A stretch of DNA of 13,526 bases from an uncultured Lachnospiraceae bacterium (GTDB taxonomy: Bacteria; Bacillota; Clostridia; Lachnospirales; Lachnospiraceae). Position 1 is the first letter of the stretch, and each line of letters starts with the position of its first letter. The notes under the pieces are model-generated. The model was not told where the DNA came from. It did not search any database and saw only the letters and a program-made list of their open reading frames with translations. The DNA lies in contig CAJUQZ010000122.1 in the NCBI GenBank assembly GCA_910588755.1, positions 587 to 14,112 on the forward strand, in the 5' to 3' direction. Made by a program: the position numbers and the translations under genes. Positions 10,682-13,526 of the stretch are shown in pieces.

Positions 10682-13526
10682 ATGGAAAAGAATTTTTTCG
10701 AGGCATTTCCAAATCTTAAACTGGACGGTGTACAGAAGGATTTGTTCGAACAGACGGTGGTGGAGCGGATTACTGCCACCAGGCGAAGGGACCTGCTGCG
10801 CATCTACATCAGGAGCGGGAGACTGATTGAGAAGGAACAGATCTATTTTGTGGAGCAGGAGATTAAGAAGCAGTTTTTTCCACGAGAATATCTGATTATT
10901 AAAATCTATGAAAAATTTGTGCTTTCGGAGCAGTATACGCCCGAAAAGCTGATGGCATTGTACCGCGAGAGCATTCTGATGGAGCTTAGGGCATGTGACC
11001 ATATGCTCTACACGGTATTTCGCCAGGCGGACATACGGTTTGTGTCTGAAAGCGGGATGGAGCTTGTGCTGGAGGACAGTGTGATTGCAAAGTCCAAGGA
11101 GGACGAGCTGATTGGCATTCTCGACAAGGTTCTGAATGAACGGTGCGGATTTCAGGTAAAATTTTATATATCTTACAAGGAAGCAAAGGCCGGCAGGTAC
11201 AAGGAGGAGGATGAGCTGCGCATCCAGAAAATTGTGGCAGGAATCAGCAGTCGCATTGGCGGGAGTGCCGTTGGGGACAGGCAGGAAGAGGATGTGGTCA
11301 CGCAAGGGGAGGCAGATAAGCCAGCGGTCAGTGCAGCGGCTCCTGGACAGACCAGGATAGCGGCGCAGGCAAAGCCCAGGGAGGTGGTGGCTTCTGCTGC
11401 GGAGCGAAAGACTTTTGGCAGACCGGAGAAGGGCCTGGACAAGGGATATCAGAGAAGAGCGCTCAAGCGCTCGGACAATCCGAATGTCATTTTTGGCAGG
11501 GATTTTGAGGACGAGAGTATCAACATCGAGGAGATCTGGGGCGAGATGGGCGAGGTCACGATCAGGGGCAAGGTGCGTGTGCTCGAGACGCGTGAGATCC
11601 GCAATGAGAGGACGATCATAAGCTTTGAGATCACGGATTTTACGGACACGATCAAGGTTAAGATGTTCGTACATAACGAGCAGCTTTCGGAGCTGGCAGG
11701 GGATTTAAAGGTCGGCGCGTTCTTGAAACTCAAGGGTGTTACGGTCAACGACACATTTGACAGGGAACTCACGATCGGCTCGGTCATCGGCGTGATGAAG
11801 ATCCCGGACTTTACGACGGCGCGTATGGACAACAGCGTCAGAAAGCGCGTGGAGCTGCACTGTCATACCAAGATGAGCGATATGGATGGAGTCTCGGATG
11901 TCAAGGATATCATCAAGCGCGCAAAGAAGTGGGGGCACAGAGCGCTTGCAATTACAGACCACGGCTGTGTGCAGGCATTTCCGGACGCGAACCATGCCCT
12001 AGACCACGGTGATGACTTTAAAGTGATCTACGGTGTGGAAGGGTATCTAGTCGATGACCTGAAAGAGATTGTCACGGATCAGAAAGGGCAGACGCTGGAC
12101 GACACGTATGTGGTCTTTGACATCGAGACGACAGGGTTTTCACCGGTCACGAACCGGATCATCGAGATCGGCGCGGTCAAGGTGGAAAACGGACAGATTA
12201 CAGACCGCTTTTCAACGTTTGTAAACCCGGAAGTGCCGATTCCCTTTGAGATCGAAAAGCTGACAGGCATCAATGACAGTATGGTCATTGACGCTGAGAC
12301 GATTGAGGTCATACTGCCCCGATTTCTGGAATTTGTGGGAGACGCGGCGCTCGTGGCCCACAATGCGAGCTTTGATGTGAGTTTTATCAAGGAGAATGCA
12401 AAAAGGCAGCAGATTCCGGTTGATTTTACCTATGTGGATACGGTGGGCATGGCGCGGATGCTGCTCACGGGACAGGCAAAATATACACTGGACGCCGTGG
12501 CAAAGACATTGAAGATATCGTTGGAAAACCACCACAGGGCGGTCGATGATGCGGAGTGTACTGCGGAAATTTTTATAAAAATGGCTGAGATGCTGAAAAA
12601 AGATGAAGTGTATACGCTTGAAAAACTCAACGAGATGGGACGGGCGAGCGTCGAGGCGGTCAGAAAGCTGCATTCATACCACATTATCATTCTTGCAAAG
12701 AACCAGACGGGGCGCGTGAACCTGTACAGGCTTGTGTCGGAGTCTCATCTGACGTATTTTTACAAGAGGCCGTTGATTCCAAAAAGTCTGATCCAAAAGT
12801 ACCGGGAGGGGCTGATCCTGGGCAGCGCCTGCGAGGCGGGGGAGCTTTTCCGCGCCATGCTGGACGGACAGAGCGAGGAGCAGATCGCCCGCATTGTGGA
12901 GTTCTATGATTATCTGGAAATACAGCCGATCGGCAACAACAGATTTATGATCGAGTCGGAGAGGCATCGTGATATCAATTCCGAGGACGATCTGATCGCG
13001 CTGAACAAGAAAGTGGTGAAACTCGGGGAACAGTTTCAGAAACCAGTGGTTGCCACATGTGATGTGCATTTCCTGGACCCGGAGGACGAGGTCTACAGGC
13101 GCATTATCATGACCGGAAAGGGATTTAAGGATGCGGACGACCAGGCGCCGCTGTATCTTCGCACGACGGAGGAGATGCTAGATGAGTTCGCTTACTATCT
13201 TGGCAGCGAGAAGGCGGAGGAAATCGTCATCACAAACACGAACATGATTGCGGATATGTGCGACCGAATCGCGCCGGTGCGTCCGGATAAATGTCCGCCG
13301 GTCATTGAGAATAGCGACCAGCAGCTGACAGACATCTGCTACAGGAAGGCGCATGAGATGTATGGCGACGAGCTTCCGGACATCGTGGAGGCGCGGCTGA
13401 AGCGGGAGCTGAATTCGATTATCAGCAACGGGTTTGCCGTGATGTATATTATCGCGCAGAAACTGGTGTGGAAATCGGTGGAGGACGGCTATCTGGTCGG
13501 TTCGCGCGGGTCTGTTGGCTCTTCGT
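10682..13526 (+). CDS. polC: DNA polymerase III PolC-type alpha subunit (3' part beyond the window)
   Basis: PolC is the replicative polymerase of low-GC Gram-positives, with its own proofreading exonuclease. The window holds the first 948 codons of about 1,440. In order: an N-terminal domain (about 1-190); a variable Ala/Glu-rich linker (about 195-255); an OB fold (about 285-370); the start of the PHP domain with LHCHT (His 393 and 395) and TDHG (Asp 426, His 427); an inserted DnaQ-like exonuclease with DIETTGF (Asp 480, Glu 482), a later HNASFD and H618-x4-D623; then the PHP remainder with CDVHF (Asp 794, His 796). The frame is cut at GSRGSVGSS, the start of the polymerase palm. Presence of the exonuclease and OB fold before the polymerase separates PolC from DnaE. 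AAAGGGAG (10668-10675) lies 6 bases before the ATG. The frame is uninterrupted, 24 bases after ispG. Confidence 0.98.
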   Translation, partial: MEKNFFEAFPNLKLDGVQKDLFEQTVVERITATRRRDLLRIYIRSGRLIEKEQIYFVEQEIKKQFFPREYLIIKIYEKFVLSEQYTPEKLMALYRESILMELRACDHMLYTVFRQADIRFVSESGMELVLEDSVIAKSKEDELIGILDKVLNERCGFQVKFYISYKEAKAGRYKEEDELRIQKIVAGISSRIGGSAVGDRQEEDVVTQGEADKPAVSAAAPGQTRIAAQAKPREVVASAAERKTFGRPEKGLDKGYQRRALKRSDNPNVIFGRDFEDESINIEEIWGEMGEVTIRGKVRVLETREIRNERTIISFEITDFTDTIKVKMFVHNEQLSELAGDLKVGAFLKLKGVTVNDTFDRELTIGSVIGVMKIPDFTTARMDNSVRKRVELHCHTKMSDMDGVSDVKDIIKRAKKWGHRALAITDHGCVQAFPDANHALDHGDDFKVIYGVEGYLVDDLKEIVTDQKGQTLDDTYVVFDIETTGFSPVTNRIIEIGAVKVENGQITDRFSTFVNPEVPIPFEIEKLTGINDSMVIDAETIEVILPRFLEFVGDAALVAHNASFDVSFIKENAKRQQIPVDFTYVDTVGMARMLLTGQAKYTLDAVAKTLKISLENHHRAVDDAECTAEIFIKMAEMLKKDEVYTLEKLNEMGRASVEAVRKLHSYHIIILAKNQTGRVNLYRLVSESHLTYFYKRPLIPKSLIQKYREGLILGSACEAGELFRAMLDGQSEEQIARIVEFYDYLEIQPIGNNRFMIESERHRDINSEDDLIALNKKVVKLGEQFQKPVVATCDVHFLDPEDEVYRRIIMTGKGFKDADDQAPLYLRTTEEMLDEFAYYLGSEKAEEIVITNTNMIADMCDRIAPVRPDKCPPVIENSDQQLTDICYRKAHEMYGDELPDIVEARLKRELNSIISNGFAVMYIIAQKLVWKSVEDGYLVGSRGSVGSS

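Noticed and set aside
10562..11674. Minus-strand ORF of 370 codons across the start of polC
   Set aside because: It lies antisense to the clear PolC N-terminal coding frame and has odd His/Leu/Arg-rich composition typical of shadow frames.

Overview
The window reads as chromosomal DNA of a low-to-middle GC Gram-positive anaerobe of the Clostridia, most probably a Lachnospiraceae member. This is an inference. It rests on the PolC-type replicative polymerase, the core gene order pyrH-frr-uppS-cdsA-dxr-rseP-ispG-polC, Shine-Dalgarno sites of the AAGGAGG kind, and protein wording such as the NPILIQSMTN start of IspG. All genes lie on the + strand.

Layout: 1-558 is an AT-rich, gene-free flank with several small repeats and a purine-rich leader. 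559-1131 encodes a UPF0340/TIGR01440 protein. After a 281-base spacer with a good extended -10 promoter come a membrane-anchored NodB-type polysaccharide deacetylase (1413-2444) and a bactofilin with a very long acidic N-terminal part (2504-3529). From 3553 to the right edge runs the core cluster: pyrH (UMP kinase), frr (ribosome recycling factor), uppS (undecaprenyl diphosphate synthase), cdsA (CDP-diacylglycerol synthase), dxr (DXP reductoisomerase), rseP (site-2 protease), ispG (HMBPP synthase) and polC (replicative DNA polymerase, cut by the window edge after 948 codons).

The genes fit a growth and envelope cluster. Dxr and IspG are two steps of the MEP isoprenoid pathway, whose product feeds UppS, which makes the C55 lipid carrier for cell-wall polymers. 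CdsA makes the phospholipid precursor and RseP cleaves membrane proteins. PyrH supplies UDP, Frr recycles ribosomes and PolC replicates the chromosome. The deacetylase and bactofilin add likely wall-modifying and cell-shape functions at the place where rpsB-tsf often precede pyrH.

The least ordinary DNA is between the genes. There is a cluster of nested palindromes with a duplicated hairpin between frr and uppS (4883-5115), four degenerate copies of a roughly 34-base direct repeat between cdsA and dxr (6783-6913), and a purine-rich, repeatedly duplicated translation-start region ahead of ispG (9421-9598) that leaves a strong ribosome binding site in front of a 20-codon leader ORF. I see no CRISPR array, tRNA, rRNA, transposase or phage gene, and no clearly new protein system.
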